64,000 nt of DNA, taken from contig JADCGQ010000022.1 of NCBI GenBank assembly GCA_020248945.1, positions 1-64,000 on the forward strand. Reading direction: 5' to 3'. Below, in pieces: positions 31,328 to 40,031 of this stretch. Source of the DNA: Rubrivivax sp. GTDB lineage: Bacteria; Pseudomonadota; Gammaproteobacteria; Burkholderiales; Burkholderiaceae_C. Numbering within the stretch: position 1 is the first letter of the stretch; each line of letters opens with the position of its first letter. The notes beneath the pieces are model-generated. The model was not told the origin of the DNA, did not search any database, and was given only the letters and a program-made list of their open reading frames with translations. The position numbers were made by a program, and so were the translations under genes.

Positions 31328-32308
31328 TCAGCCGCGAATCTCGGATGCGTGCTCGCGGAACCAGGCGTAGGTGTCACGCAGGCCTTCTTCCAGGCCGATC
31401 GACGCGTTCCAGCCCAGCGAAGTCAGGCGCGAGACGTCCATCAGCTTGCGTGGCGTGCCGTCGGGCTTGCTGGCGTCGAAGCTCAAGCGGCCCTTGAAGC
31501 CGGTCACGCGAGCCATCGTTTCGGCCATCTCACGGATCGTGCAGTCGACGCCCGTGCCCACGTTCAGGTGGCTCAGCATCGGCTGGGTGTGCCGCTGCCA
31601 GGTCTGGGGCGGCAGATTCATCACATGCACGCTGGCCGCCGCCATGTCGTCGACGTGCAGGAACTCGCGCATCGGTGTCCCGCTGCCCCACACCACCACC
31701 TCGGCATCACCGCGCTGAGCGGCCTCGTGGAAGCGGCGCATCAGCGCCGGAATGACGTGGCTGTGTTCGGGATGGAAGTTGTCGCCGGGGCCGTACAGGT
31801 TGGTCGGCATCACGCTGCGGTAGTCGCGGCCATGCTGGCGGTTGTAGCTCTCGCACAGCTTGATGCCTGCGATCTTGGCGATCGCGTAGGGCTCGTTCGT
31901 GGGCTCCAGCGTGCCGGTCAGCAGCGCGTCTTCCCGCATGGGTTGTGGCGCCAGGCGCGGGTAGATGCAGCTCGAGCCCAGGAACAGCAGCCGCTGCACG
32001 CCCTGCTCGTGCGCGCCGGCGATCACGTTCAGTTGAATCCGCAGGTTCTCGCCGATGAAGTCAGCCGGGAACTGGTTGTTGGCCTGGATGCCGCCGACCT
32101 TGGCGGCGGCCAGCACGACCACGGCGGGCCGCTCGCGCCGCAGGAACGCACCCACGGCGGCCTGATCCGCCAGGTCCAGCTGCGCGCGCGTCGCGGTGAG
32201 AACCTGCCGGTAGCCGAGCACCTGGAGCCTGCGCACGATGGCCGAGCCGACCATGCCGCGATGGCCGGCCACGAAAATCGGCTGACCGAGTTCGGGCGCG
32301 TCCGTCAT
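31328..32308 (-). CDS. fcl: GDP-L-fucose synthase
   Basis: NADPH-dependent epimerase/reductase that converts GDP-4-keto-6-deoxymannose to GDP-L-fucose. It is 326 residues, an extended SDR fold, with nucleotide motif GHRGMVGSA, catalytic SSCIYP, and the Tyr-Lys pair in [33 protein letters not shown] and [14 protein letters not shown] are family hallmarks. The ATG at 32308 overlaps the gmd stop by four bases (ATGA), so the two are co-translated. Upstream in-frame codons lie within gmd and were excluded. The product feeds fucosylated surface polysaccharide, but no glycosyltransferase is adjacent. Confidence 0.96.
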   Translation of the reverse strand: MTDAPELGQPIFVAGHRGMVGSAIVRRLQVLGYRQVLTATRAQLDLADQAAVGAFLRRERPAVVVLAAAKVGGIQANNQFPADFIGENLRIQLNVIAGAHEQGVQRLLFLGSSCIYPRLAPQPMREDALLTGTLEPTNEPYAIAKIAGIKLCESYNRQHGRDYRSVMPTNLYGPGDNFHPEHSHVIPALMRRFHEAAQRGDAEVVVWGSGTPMREFLHVDDMAAASVHVMNLPPQTWQRHTQPMLSHLNVGTGVDCTIREMAETMARVTGFKGRLSFDASKPDGTPRKLMDVSRLTSLGWNASIGLEEGLRDTYAWFREHASEIRG

Positions 32309-33435
32309 CGCGCGCGCTCCTCGCTTGCCACGGGCGAGTCGTGACCGTGAGCGCGCAGCAAGGCCGCGCGTCGCGCGAGCTTCAGATCTTCGGCCGCCAT
32401 CTCGGAGCACATCTGTTGTGCCGTGATCAGCGGCTCCCATCCGAGTTGCCGCTTGGCCTTGGCAGGGTCGCCCAACAGCGTCTCGACCTCGGCCGGGCGG
32501 AAGTAGCGTGGGTCCACCCGCACGACGACGTCACCTGCCTTCACGGCCGGGGCTCTGGCGGCGTCGCGCACTTGGGCCACCACCGCGCGCTCGTCCACGC
32601 CAGCGCCTTCGAAGCGCAGCTCCAGCCCCAGTTCCTCGGCCGTCCAGCGGATGAAGTCGCGCACCGAATGCTGCACGCCCGTGGCGATGACGTAATCCTC
32701 GGCTTGCTGCTGCTGCAGCATCAGCCACTGCATGCGCACGTAGTCGCGGGCGTGGCCCCAGTCGCGCAGCGCATCGAGGTTGCCCATGAACAGACAGGGT
32801 GCCAGCCCCTGGGCCACCTGGGCCAGCCCGCGCGTGATCTTGCGGGTGACGAAGGTCTCGCCTCGACGCGGGCTCTCGTGGTTGAACAGGATGCCGTTGC
32901 ACGCGTACAGGCCGTAGGCCTCGCGGTAGTTGACGGTGATCCAGTAGGCGTACAGCTTGGCGACGCCGTACGGGCTGCGCGGGTAGAAGGGCGTCGTTTC
33001 GGTCTGCGGCACCTGCTGCACCAGGCCGTAGAGCTCGCTCGTGCTGGCCTGGTAGAAGCGCGTGCGGTCCTTCAGGCCGAGCAGGCGGATCGCTTCGAGC
33101 AGCCGCAGCGTGCCCAGCGCGTCGACATCGGCGGTGTACTCCGGGGCCTCGAAGCTGACCGCCACGTGGCTCTGTGCACCCAGGTTGTAGACCTCGTCCG
33201 GCTGCACCTGCTGCAGGATGCGCGTGAGGTTGCTGCCGTCGGTCAGGTCGCCGTGATGCAGCACGAAGCGCTGGTGCTCGACGTGCGGGTCCTCGTAGAT
33301 GTGGTCGACGCGCTGCGTGTTGAACAAGGAGGCGCGGCGCTTGATGCCGTGGACCTCGTAGCCCTGCTCGAGCAGGAACTCGGCGAGGTAGCTGCCGTCC
33401 TGACCAGTGACGCCGGTGATGAGTGCCTTCTTCAT
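32305..33435 (-). CDS. gmd: GDP-mannose 4,6-dehydratase
   Basis: Makes GDP-4-keto-6-deoxy-D-mannose from GDP-mannose. It is 376 residues with the [15 protein letters not shown] nucleotide motif, STSELYGL catalytic Ser/Thr-Glu region, and [15 protein letters not shown] containing the Tyr-Lys pair. [17 protein letters not shown] is diagnostic of GMD. It is the first gene of gmd-fcl. An AT-richer stretch just upstream (around 33455-33475) and the palindrome at 33475-33488 probably contain its promoter region. Confidence 0.97.
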   Translation of the reverse strand: MKKALITGVTGQDGSYLAEFLLEQGYEVHGIKRRASLFNTQRVDHIYEDPHVEHQRFVLHHGDLTDGSNLTRILQQVQPDEVYNLGAQSHVAVSFEAPEYTADVDALGTLRLLEAIRLLGLKDRTRFYQASTSELYGLVQQVPQTETTPFYPRSPYGVAKLYAYWITVNYREAYGLYACNGILFNHESPRRGETFVTRKITRGLAQVAQGLAPCLFMGNLDALRDWGHARDYVRMQWLMLQQQQAEDYVIATGVQHSVRDFIRWTAEELGLELRFEGAGVDERAVVAQVRDAARAPAVKAGDVVVRVDPRYFRPAEVETLLGDPAKAKRQLGWEPLITAQQMCSEMAAEDLKLARRAALLRAHGHDSPVASEERAR

Positions 33436-33474
33436 GGGATTCTGTCGTGGAGTCGATCAGATTATTGACGCAGG

Positions 33475-33488
33475 GTGCCGGCCGGCAC
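33475..33488. promoter_or_regulatory. Perfect 14-base palindrome in the gmd upstream region
   Basis: GTGCCGGCCGGCAC lies in the 66-base gap between the end of the ankyrin gene and the gmd start, both on the minus strand. It could be part of a terminator for the upstream left-arm hut transcript or an operator for gmd. The lack of any loop makes an operator or a GC-rich chance palindrome as likely as a terminator. Confidence 0.3.
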
Positions 33489-33501
33489 ACGCGTGCTCCC
33501 C

Positions 33502-33990
33502 TCAACGCGCCCCCGCCGCCTCCAGCATCTGCTGCATCGGGTCATGGCCGTGGGCCCGGGCCAGTTCCAGCGGCGTGCGGCCCTGGCGGTCGGTCAGGCG
33601 CCAGCTGGCGCCGGCGTCGAGCAGGGCCTTCAGCGTGGCCTGGTGACGCGGGCCGCCGTTGCCGAGCACGATGGACTCGATCAGCGCCGTCCAGTGCAGG
33701 TCGTTCACATAGTCCGGCGGCGCACCGGCGCGGATGAATTGCCGCACCACGCCGTCGTGGCCCAGGTGCGCGGCCGCGATGAGCGCCGTGCCGTCGTAGC
33801 GGTCGTTCTCCAGCGCACCCAGTTTGGCGCCGGCACGGGCCAGCAGGCGGATGGCCTCGTGCTGGCGCGCAAAGCTGGCCACGTGCAGCGCGGTGCGGCC
33901 CCACGCGTCGCGCGCGTCCACCGGTGCACCGGCGGCGAACGCCCGCTGCAGTGCCGCCACGTCGCCCCGGTGTGCGGCGACCGGCCTCAC
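33502..33990 (-). CDS. Ankyrin-repeat protein
   Basis: A 162-residue protein made of about four ankyrin repeats (WGRTALHVASFARQHEAIRLL, DGTALIAAAHLGHDGVVRQF, and QGRTPLELARAHGHDP as the last). There is no signal sequence or membrane segment, so it is presumably a cytosolic protein-binding module. The GTG start at 33990 overlaps the stop of the HbpS-like gene in a GTGA junction. This makes it the last gene of the left hut arm. Small ankyrin proteins often lie beside catalases or other enzymes they bind. Here the partner is unknown. Confidence 0.85.
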   Translation of the reverse strand: MRPVAAHRGDVAALQRAFAAGAPVDARDAWGRTALHVASFARQHEAIRLLARAGAKLGALENDRYDGTALIAAAHLGHDGVVRQFIRAGAPPDYVNDLHWTALIESIVLGNGGPRHQATLKALLDAGASWRLTDRQGRTPLELARAHGHDPMQQMLEAAGAR

Positions 33991-34406
33991 TTCGGCTGCT
34001 CATTCACCTGCTCCAGCGCCGCCATCGCGCACTGCTCGTCGAGGTGGTCACCCGACGCGCCGCCCACGAAAACGGCACCGACGACTTCGTTGTCCACGCG
34101 GATGGGCACGCCGCCGCCGAGCAGCAGGAAGCCGCGGACGTCGACCAGGTTGGTGGCGGCCGGGTTCTTCTGCGCCGCTTCCATCATGGCCCGTGTGGCG
34201 TTGCGCGCCGAGGCCGAGGTGTAGGCCTCGGCGTGGCTGGCCAGCACCAGGGCGGTGGCGTCCAGCCGGGGTGTGCCCGCTGCCGCACCAGCGTCGGCCC
34301 GCGCCTCGCGGCCGACACGCAGGATGGCGCTGTGCAGCGCCGGCAGCCGCGTGGCGGCCGGCACGTCGAGCAGCGCCACGGTGGCCCGCACGGCCTCGAT
34401 CTCCAC
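33987..34406 (-). CDS. GlcG/HbpS-like protein
   Basis: A 139-residue protein whose second half matches the GlcG/HbpS fold: ARNATRAMMEAA, VRGFLLLGGGVPIR, and NEVVGAVFVGGASGDHLDEQCAMAAL. Members bind haem or small molecules and often accompany catabolic enzymes. The first half is more divergent. The GTG at 34406 is the only reasonable start after the in-frame hutF stop, 48 bases upstream, and it lacks a clear ribosome-binding site. It overlaps the ankyrin gene by four bases. Its role in the hut transcript is unknown. Confidence 0.75.
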   Translation of the reverse strand: MEIEAVRATVALLDVPAATRLPALHSAILRVGREARADAGAAAGTPRLDATALVLASHAEAYTSASARNATRAMMEAAQKNPAATNLVDVRGFLLLGGGVPIRVDNEVVGAVFVGGASGDHLDEQCAMAALEQVNEQPK

Positions 34407-34454
34407 CGCGCGCTGGGGAACTGCGGCATCGGGCGCCTGCTGAGGGGCCGCCGC

Positions 34455-35828
34455 TCAGCGGCCGTGCAGCGCCGCCATCGCTGCGGCAAAGGCTGCGCGG
34501 GTGTCGGGCGGTGACACCCGCCGCCCGGCCACCCAGGTCTGCGCAAACGGCTGCGTCGGCGCGGCGAACACCAGCGCGTCCAGGCAGTGCGAGGCCGGCA
34601 CGCCCACGATCGCAGCATCCTCGTCGTTCAGCACCAGCAGGTCGGCGCGTGCGCCCACGCGCAGGCCCGCCCGGCCCAGGCCGGCGGCGGCGCTGCCGCC
34701 GGCCAGCACCCGTTCGAAGAGGCGGGCCGCGGTGCTCGGCTCCGCGGCCGGCGGCACCGCGGCATCGGCCGCCACGTTGCGGCGCTGCAGGCGCAGACGC
34801 TGGCCGTACTCGAGCCAGCGCAGCTCTTCGAGCGCACTGCGCGTGACGTGGCTGTCGGTGCCCAGCGACAGCGGCGTCGTGCTGGCCAGCCAGCCGGGCA
34901 GATCGCAGAAGCCGTCGCCCAGGTTCGCTTCGGTACCGGGGCAGATGACGACGCCGGCGCCGGTGGCCGCCACCGCCGCGATCTCGCCCGGCTCGGTGTG
35001 CGTGGCGTGCACCAGCTGCCAGCGGGCGTCGAGCAGGCCTTCGTCGGCCAGCCATTGCACCGGGCGGCGGCCGGTGGCGGCGATGCAGTCACTCACCTCG
35101 GCCATTTGCTCGGCCACGTGCATGTGGATGGGGCCTGCATCGCCGCGCAGGGCTTGTGCGAGCGCGTGGATGCTCGCCGGCCGCGCCGCGCGCAGCGAGT
35201 GCACGGCCACGCCGGCGTCCACGTTCGGTAACGCCCAGCCACGGACGGCGTCGCGCAGGCGCAGCACGCGCTCGGTGCGGGTGGCAAAGCGGCGCTGGTC
35301 ATCGCGCAGCGTGTCGGCGGCGAAGCCGGCGCGTTCGTACAGCACCGGCAGGATCGTCAGGCCCATGCCCACATCGGCCGCGGCCTCGGCCAGCGCACGC
35401 GCCATCGTGGCTTCGTCGGCGTACGGTTGGCCGTCGGGCTGGTGGTGCAGGTAGTGGAACTCGACCGTGTGCGACCAGCCGCCCGCCAGCAGCTCGGCGT
35501 ACAGGTGGCGCGCCACCGCCTGCAGCTGCTCGGGCGTGATGCGCAGCGCCACGCCGTACATGCGGTCGCGCCAGCTCCAGAAGTCGTCGTGCGCGGTGTC
35601 GCGGCGCTCGGCCAGGCCGACGAAGGCGCGCTGGAAGGCGTGGCTGTGGGCGTTGGCGAGCGCCGGCAGCGCCGAGCCCGGCAGCACCGTGGCCTCGGGC
35701 GGTGGCAGCGGCACGTGGCTCTTCACCTCGGCCCAGCAACCGTCGGCGCCCACGCGCAGCAGCACGCCCTGCGCCCAGGCGCCCCGCACCCAGGCGCGTG
35801 GGGCCCACAGCAGCGTCTGGGCCGTCAT
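34455..35828 (-). CDS. hutF: Formimidoylglutamate deiminase
   Basis: Amidohydrolase-superfamily enzyme that turns N-formimino-L-glutamate into N-formyl-L-glutamate and ammonia, the branch used with HutG. The 457 residues contain the metal motif ANAHSHAFQRAF, the HMHVAEQ and HATHTEP histidines, and GTDSHVT with the metal-binding Asp. ALEELRWLEYGQRLR is a HutF hallmark. The ATG at 35828 overlaps the hutG stop (ATGA). It follows hutC-phyH-hutD-hutI-hutG in an overlapping chain, so it is part of the HutC-controlled left arm. Confidence 0.95.
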   Translation of the reverse strand: MTAQTLLWAPRAWVRGAWAQGVLLRVGADGCWAEVKSHVPLPPPEATVLPGSALPALANAHSHAFQRAFVGLAERRDTAHDDFWSWRDRMYGVALRITPEQLQAVARHLYAELLAGGWSHTVEFHYLHHQPDGQPYADEATMARALAEAAADVGMGLTILPVLYERAGFAADTLRDDQRRFATRTERVLRLRDAVRGWALPNVDAGVAVHSLRAARPASIHALAQALRGDAGPIHMHVAEQMAEVSDCIAATGRRPVQWLADEGLLDARWQLVHATHTEPGEIAAVAATGAGVVICPGTEANLGDGFCDLPGWLASTTPLSLGTDSHVTRSALEELRWLEYGQRLRLQRRNVAADAAVPPAAEPSTAARLFERVLAGGSAAAGLGRAGLRVGARADLLVLNDEDAAIVGVPASHCLDALVFAAPTQPFAQTWVAGRRVSPPDTRAAFAAAMAALHGR

Positions 35829-36616
35829 GGCTGCCAGGCGTGCATGGTTTGCACCAGCGCCTTCAGCAGCGGTGTCACGGCGGCCGCCTGCGCCACGCTC
35901 CAGCGCGTCAGGCTTTCGTCCATGTAGGCACGCCAGCACATCTCCAGCTGCACGGCGTGCACGCCCTGCTGCGGGCGGCCGAAGTGGCGCGTGATGTGGC
36001 CGCCCTTGAAGCGACCGTCGACGACGTGGCTGAAGGCGGACTGCGCCGCAAACACCGCAGCGAGTTCGTCGCGCAGCGCCGGTGCGCAGCTGCGGCCTTC
36101 GACCGTGCCGAGGTTCATGTGCGGCAGCTGGCCCTCGAACAACCAGGGCAGCTCGCTCTTGATGCTGTGCGCGTCGAACAGCACGGCGTGGCCGTGGCGG
36201 GCCTGGGCCTCGCCCAGCAACTGCGCCAGCGCATCGTGATACGGCTGCCAGTAGCACGCGACGCGGCGGCGGATCTCGGCTTCGTCCGGGGCCATGCCGT
36301 CGCGGTAGATCGGCTCGCCGGTGAAGTGCCGCGTCGGGCACAGCTCGGTGTTGTTGCGGCCCGGGTACATGGGCTGGTTGTCGCTGCCGCGGTTGAGGTC
36401 GATGAGGTAGCGGCTGTGGCGCGGCACCAGCAGCGTCGCGCCCCCGTCGGCGGCGAAGGCGTACAGGCGGTCGAGGTACCAGTCGGTGTCTTCGACCTGC
36501 AGCGCGCGCTCGGTGTAGCGGTGGCGCTGCTCGGCCGGGATCTGGGTCCCGACGTGTGGGAAGCTGATGACCAGCGGCCCGGTGCCGCGGTGCACGGTGA
36601 AGACGTCGTCGTTCAT
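35825..36616 (-). CDS. hutG: N-formylglutamate deformylase
   Basis: Final step of the pathway: N-formyl-L-glutamate to L-glutamate and formate. At 263 residues it belongs to the FGase family. Visible blocks are the VISFPHVGT start with its metal-binding His, [24 protein letters not shown] and FDAHSIKS, all typical. It overlaps hutI at its 5' end and hutF at its 3' end by four bases each. Using HutF and HutG rather than a formiminoglutamase defines the five-step histidine route. Confidence 0.96.
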   Translation of the reverse strand: MNDDVFTVHRGTGPLVISFPHVGTQIPAEQRHRYTERALQVEDTDWYLDRLYAFAADGGATLLVPRHSRYLIDLNRGSDNQPMYPGRNNTELCPTRHFTGEPIYRDGMAPDEAEIRRRVACYWQPYHDALAQLLGEAQARHGHAVLFDAHSIKSELPWLFEGQLPHMNLGTVEGRSCAPALRDELAAVFAAQSAFSHVVDGRFKGGHITRHFGRPQQGVHAVQLEMCWRAYMDESLTRWSVAQAAAVTPLLKALVQTMHAWQP

Positions 36617-37824
36617 GCGGGCAGGCTCTCCACGCCAGCGCACCACACGCGGCGGCAGGGGTTGTGGCCGAAGCGGTAGGCCAGCTCGCGCGGGTGCGCG
36701 GCGTCCCAGGCGACGAGGTCGGCGCGCTGGCCGGGTGCGAGCCGGCCGCGGTCGGCCAGGCCGAGCGCGCGGGCGGCGTTGACGGTGACGCCGCGCCAGG
36801 CTTCTTCGGGTGTCAGGCGGAACAGCGTGCAGGCCATGTGCAGCATCAGCAGCAGGCTGAGCGTGGGCGACGAGCCCGGGTTGTGGTCGGTGGCGATGGC
36901 CAGCGGCACGCCGGCCTCGCGCAGCGCGGCCACGGGCGGCAGCTTCGTCTCGCGCAGGAAGTAGTACGAGCCGGGCAGCAGCATCGCCACCGTGCCGCTG
37001 GCCTTCATCGCGGCGATGCCCTCGACGTCGAGGTGTTCGAGGTGGTCGCAGCTGAGTGCACCAAAGCGCGCCGCCAGGGCCGCACCATGTTGATTGCTCA
37101 GCTGCTCGGCGTGCAGCTTGACGGGCAGCCCGAGCGCGCGGGCGGCCTCGAACACGCGAGTGGTCTGCGCGGGTGTGAAGCCGATGGTGTCGCAGAAGGC
37201 ATCGACGGCGTCCACCAGGCCGGTGGCCTGCTGGGCGGCGAGCCAGTGGCAGGCGTCGGTGACGTAGTCGTCGGCGCGGCCGGCGTACTCGGGCGGCAGC
37301 GCGTGGGCCGCCAGCGAGGTGCTGCGTACGGTGATCGGCAACTCGGCGCCCAGACGGCGCGCCACGCGCAGGCAGCGCGCCTCGGCTTCTTCGCTGAGGC
37401 CGTAGCCCGACTTGATCTCGATCGTCGTCACGCCTTCGCGGTGCAGCGTTCGCGCGCGGTTGGCGGCGTCGGCGAAGAGCTGCGTCTCGCTGGCCGCGCG
37501 CGTGGCCGCCACCGTGGAGCGGATGCCGCCACCGGCGCGGGCGATTGCTTCGTAGCTGGCGCCTTGCAGCCGCTGCTCGAACTCGGCCGCGCGGTCGCCG
37601 CCGTACACGAGATGCGTATGGGCGTCGATGAGGCCGGGGGTGAGCAGGGCGCCTTGCAGGTTGATCTCGTGATCGGCTTGCACGCAGGCTTGCAGGGCGG
37701 CGTCGGCGCCGAGCCAGGCGATGTGGCCGCCGTCGATCAGCAGCGCCCCGTCGTCCACCAGGCCCCAGCCGCTGGCGCCGTCGAAGGTGGCCAGGCGGGC
37801 GTGGCGCAGCAGCAGGCGTGTCAT
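36613..37824 (-). CDS. hutI: Imidazolonepropionase
   Basis: Amidohydrolase that opens 4-imidazolone-5-propionate to N-formimino-L-glutamate. The 403 residues carry the metal motif [28 protein letters not shown], the [10 protein letters not shown] histidine block, and DHNPGSSP. The ATG at 37824 overlaps the hutD stop (ATGA); an upstream in-frame ATG at 37845 lies inside hutD and was rejected. It is the third enzyme of histidine catabolism, acting on the HutU product. Confidence 0.97.
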   Translation of the reverse strand: MTRLLLRHARLATFDGASGWGLVDDGALLIDGGHIAWLGADAALQACVQADHEINLQGALLTPGLIDAHTHLVYGGDRAAEFEQRLQGASYEAIARAGGGIRSTVAATRAASETQLFADAANRARTLHREGVTTIEIKSGYGLSEEAEARCLRVARRLGAELPITVRSTSLAAHALPPEYAGRADDYVTDACHWLAAQQATGLVDAVDAFCDTIGFTPAQTTRVFEAARALGLPVKLHAEQLSNQHGAALAARFGALSCDHLEHLDVEGIAAMKASGTVAMLLPGSYYFLRETKLPPVAALREAGVPLAIATDHNPGSSPTLSLLLMLHMACTLFRLTPEEAWRGVTVNAARALGLADRGRLAPGQRADLVAWDAAHPRELAYRFGHNPCRRVWCAGVESLPA

Positions 37825-38387
37825 GCCGGGGCGCCTTCCAGCCACATCCAGAAGGCATGGCCGGCATGGGCGGCATGCAGCGTCCAGGCGGTGTCGGCGG
37901 CGTCATCCGACCACAGCAGCGTGCCGGCGGCCAGCGGCCACTCGCTGCCGGCGCGTTCGAGCAGCGCGGCCTCGTGCGTGTACAGGCCGCGCCAGCGCGC
38001 ATGCGGCTGCCAGGCGCGGCCCGGTTCCGCGCGCTGCAGGTGGCTGCGGCCGGCGCCGGTGCGCGCCATCAGGTTGAGGTCGTCGGTGGCGTCGGCGAGC
38101 AGCCGGCAAGCCGGCGCATCCGCACCATCGAAGGCCAGTGGTTCGGATCGGGGCGTGAGCGGCAGCACCCGGTCGCCCCATGACAGCGCCACACCCGCAC
38201 CTGCCAGCACCACGAAGTGCCGCGCGATGCCGGGGTAGGCGCTGAACGGGCCGTCGCGCTCGATGCGTGCCACGCTCACGCGCAGTTGCCAGTCGCCGCC
38301 GGCGGGCCAGGCCAGCAGCTCTTGCGTGGTGCCGCCACCGTTGCGCCAGGGTTGCGCGGGCACGGCGCTGCGCTGCACGAGCTTCAT
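37821..38387 (-). CDS. hutD: HutD-family protein
   Basis: A 188-residue bicupin-like HutD protein. The [16 protein letters not shown] start and [19 protein letters not shown] are hallmarks. It has no assigned catalytic role. Work in Pseudomonas suggests HutD limits hut expression, perhaps by binding a pathway intermediate. The ATG at 38387 overlaps the stop of the upstream dioxygenase gene by four bases, and its own stop overlaps hutI, so it is tightly embedded in the operon. Confidence 0.92.
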   Translation of the reverse strand: MKLVQRSAVPAQPWRNGGGTTQELLAWPAGGDWQLRVSVARIERDGPFSAYPGIARHFVVLAGAGVALSWGDRVLPLTPRSEPLAFDGADAPACRLLADATDDLNLMARTGAGRSHLQRAEPGRAWQPHARWRGLYTHEAALLERAGSEWPLAAGTLLWSDDAADTAWTLHAAHAGHAFWMWLEGAPA

Positions 38388-39229
38388 GCGGCCTCGGCGC
38401 GCCACAGCACGGGGAACAGCGGGTGATCCATCGGCGCACCGGCCGGCAGTTCATCGGCAAGGCCGGGGAACTCGGGGCTGGTCTTCCAGCGCCGCGGCGC
38501 ATGGCGCATGTCGTCGCCCAGGAAGCGCACGCTGAAGACGCGGCGGCGCCGGTCGGCATCCACCCCCGCCGTGGCGTGCAGCGTGAGCATGTGAAAGGCC
38601 ACCACGTCGCCCGGTTCCAGCGCCCAGCCGAGGAGCGGGTGCGCGCTGCGGTCGGCCTCGATGTCGGGCAGTTCCGCCAGGCTGCCCTCGGGGAACCAGC
38701 GGGCCTCGTGCGTCATGAAGGTGCGGGGCATCAGCCAGGGGCCGCGGTGCGAGCCGGCCAGGAACTCCAGCGTCGAATGCCGGCGCACGGGGTCGGCCGG
38801 GATCCAGAAGCTCACGTTCTGCCGGCCTTCGACGTTGTAGTAGGGCTGGTCCTGGTGCCAGGGCGTGGGCGCGCGTGTGCCGGGCTCCTTGGTGAGCATG
38901 TGGTCGTGGTACCGCCGCGCGGTGGTGCTGCCCATCAGCAGGCCGGCGGCCGCGGCCAGCGGCGAGTGTTCGATGAGGGCGCGGTAGTCAGGGTTGCTCT
39001 GCCAGCAGCAGAAGTCCTCGATGAAGAAGCCGGGGTCGTCGGGCCGGCTGGCGACGATGGCGCGCGGGCTGGGCGCGGCCAAGTTGGCGTCGATGCCGCG
39101 GGCCAGAGTGGCCTGCTCGGTGGCGTCGAGCAGGCCGCGCAGCACCACGGCGCCGTCGCGTGCGAAGTCGGCCGCGAGAGCGGGCGTGACGACGCGGCGG
39201 GCGCGATCGGTGTAGCCGGGCTGGTTCAA
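38384..39229 (-). CDS. PhyH-type Fe(II)/2-oxoglutarate dioxygenase in the hut operon
   Basis: A 281-residue phytanoyl-CoA-dioxygenase-family protein. The iron facial triad is His125 and Asp127 in WHQDQPYY and probably His218 in LTLHATAGV. An arginine of the RRRR run near 227-230 could bind 2-oxoglutarate. The start is TTG at 39229: AGGGGAG lies eight bases upstream, the TTGA overlaps the hutC stop, and no ATG or GTG is available before the core. The overlaps with hutC and hutD show it is a true operon member. The family hydroxylates diverse small molecules. The substrate is unknown, but an imidazole or histidine-derived compound is a fair guess from context. Confidence 0.85.
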   Translation of the reverse strand: MNQPGYTDRARRVVTPALAADFARDGAVVLRGLLDATEQATLARGIDANLAAPSPRAIVASRPDDPGFFIEDFCCWQSNPDYRALIEHSPLAAAAGLLMGSTTARRYHDHMLTKEPGTRAPTPWHQDQPYYNVEGRQNVSFWIPADPVRRHSTLEFLAGSHRGPWLMPRTFMTHEARWFPEGSLAELPDIEADRSAHPLLGWALEPGDVVAFHMLTLHATAGVDADRRRRVFSVRFLGDDMRHAPRRWKTSPEFPGLADELPAGAPMDHPLFPVLWRAEAA

Positions 39230-39966
39230 GGCTCGAACTCCCCTTGCAGCGTGTAGCGCCGCCCCGGGTGCACCAGCCGTGCGATCGTGATCGGCGCGCG
39301 CCGGCTGAAGGTGCGCCGCACCACCACGAGGCAGGGCTCGTCGGTGGCCACGCCGAGCAGGCGTGCCTCTTGTGCGGTGGGGCGCGCGGCATCGACCTGG
39401 AACTGCGCGCGCCACAGCGAGGTGCTCTCGAACAGCACGTGCGTGGGCGTGTGCTGCGCGAAGTCGGCCTGCAGGAAGGTAGGCGCCTCGGCGGGGTTGA
39501 CGTAGCGGTCTTCGCACTGCAGCGGCAGGCCGTCTTCGAGGTGCACGATGAGCACGTGGAAGACCTCCGCGCCCTCGGTCAGCCCCAGCTGCGCGGCCAG
39601 CGCGGCGCCGGCCCGCTCGGCGCGCTGCAGGTGCACGCGTGCCTCGTGGCGGTGGCCGCGCGCCACGATCTCGTCGTGCACGTCGGAGATGGTCAGCGTG
39701 CTGCTCACGCGGTGCAGCGGCGCGGCGAAGGTGCCCACGCCTTGCGTACGCAGCACCAGGCCCTCGGCCTGCAGCTCGCGCAGCGCGCGGTTCACCGTCA
39801 TGCGGCTCACGCCGAAGGCGGCCACCAGCTCGGCCTCGGAGGGCATCAGCTCGCCCGGCGCCCAGCGGCCGCTGGCCAGGCCGTCCTTCAGGTGCTGCTT
39901 GACCTGGGCATACGGAGCGAGCCGGTGGGTCGTGCCCGGGGCCGTGCGCGAGGCGGTGGAAACCAT
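39226..39966 (-). CDS. hutC: Histidine utilisation repressor HutC (GntR family)
   Basis: A 246-residue HutC-subfamily GntR regulator. The winged helix (about 18-85) has the pattern MPSEAELVAAFGVSRMTVNRAL. The UTRA ligand domain (about 95-240) has CEDRYVNP and RRAPITIARLVHPG. In other bacteria HutC represses hut genes and is released by urocanate. It is the first gene of the left arm, divergent from hutU, and the intervening 65 bases contain a perfect TTGTCTAGACAA palindrome placed as an operator. Confidence 0.95.
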   Translation of the reverse strand: MVSTASRTAPGTTHRLAPYAQVKQHLKDGLASGRWAPGELMPSEAELVAAFGVSRMTVNRALRELQAEGLVLRTQGVGTFAAPLHRVSSTLTISDVHDEIVARGHRHEARVHLQRAERAGAALAAQLGLTEGAEVFHVLIVHLEDGLPLQCEDRYVNPAEAPTFLQADFAQHTPTHVLFESTSLWRAQFQVDAARPTAQEARLLGVATDEPCLVVVRRTFSRRAPITIARLVHPGRRYTLQGEFEP

Positions 39967-39979
39967 GACGGCATCCTAC

Positions 39980-40008
39980 TTGCCTAGGCTTGTCTAGACA
40001 ACTACAGT
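39980..40008 (+). promoter_or_regulatory. hutU promoter with HutC-type operator in the spacer
   Basis: A -35 TTGCCT at 39980-39985 and a -10 TACAGT at 40003-40008 are separated by exactly 17 bases. The spacer contains the perfect 12-base palindrome TTGTCTAGACAA at 39990-40001. A second palindrome, GCCTAGGC (39982-39989), abuts it and overlaps the -35 box. A dimer bound here would block polymerase on hutU and, given the 65-base divergent gap, probably on hutC as well. Confidence 0.7.
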
Positions 40009-40031
40009 CCGGGCAAACCCTGGAGCCCGCG

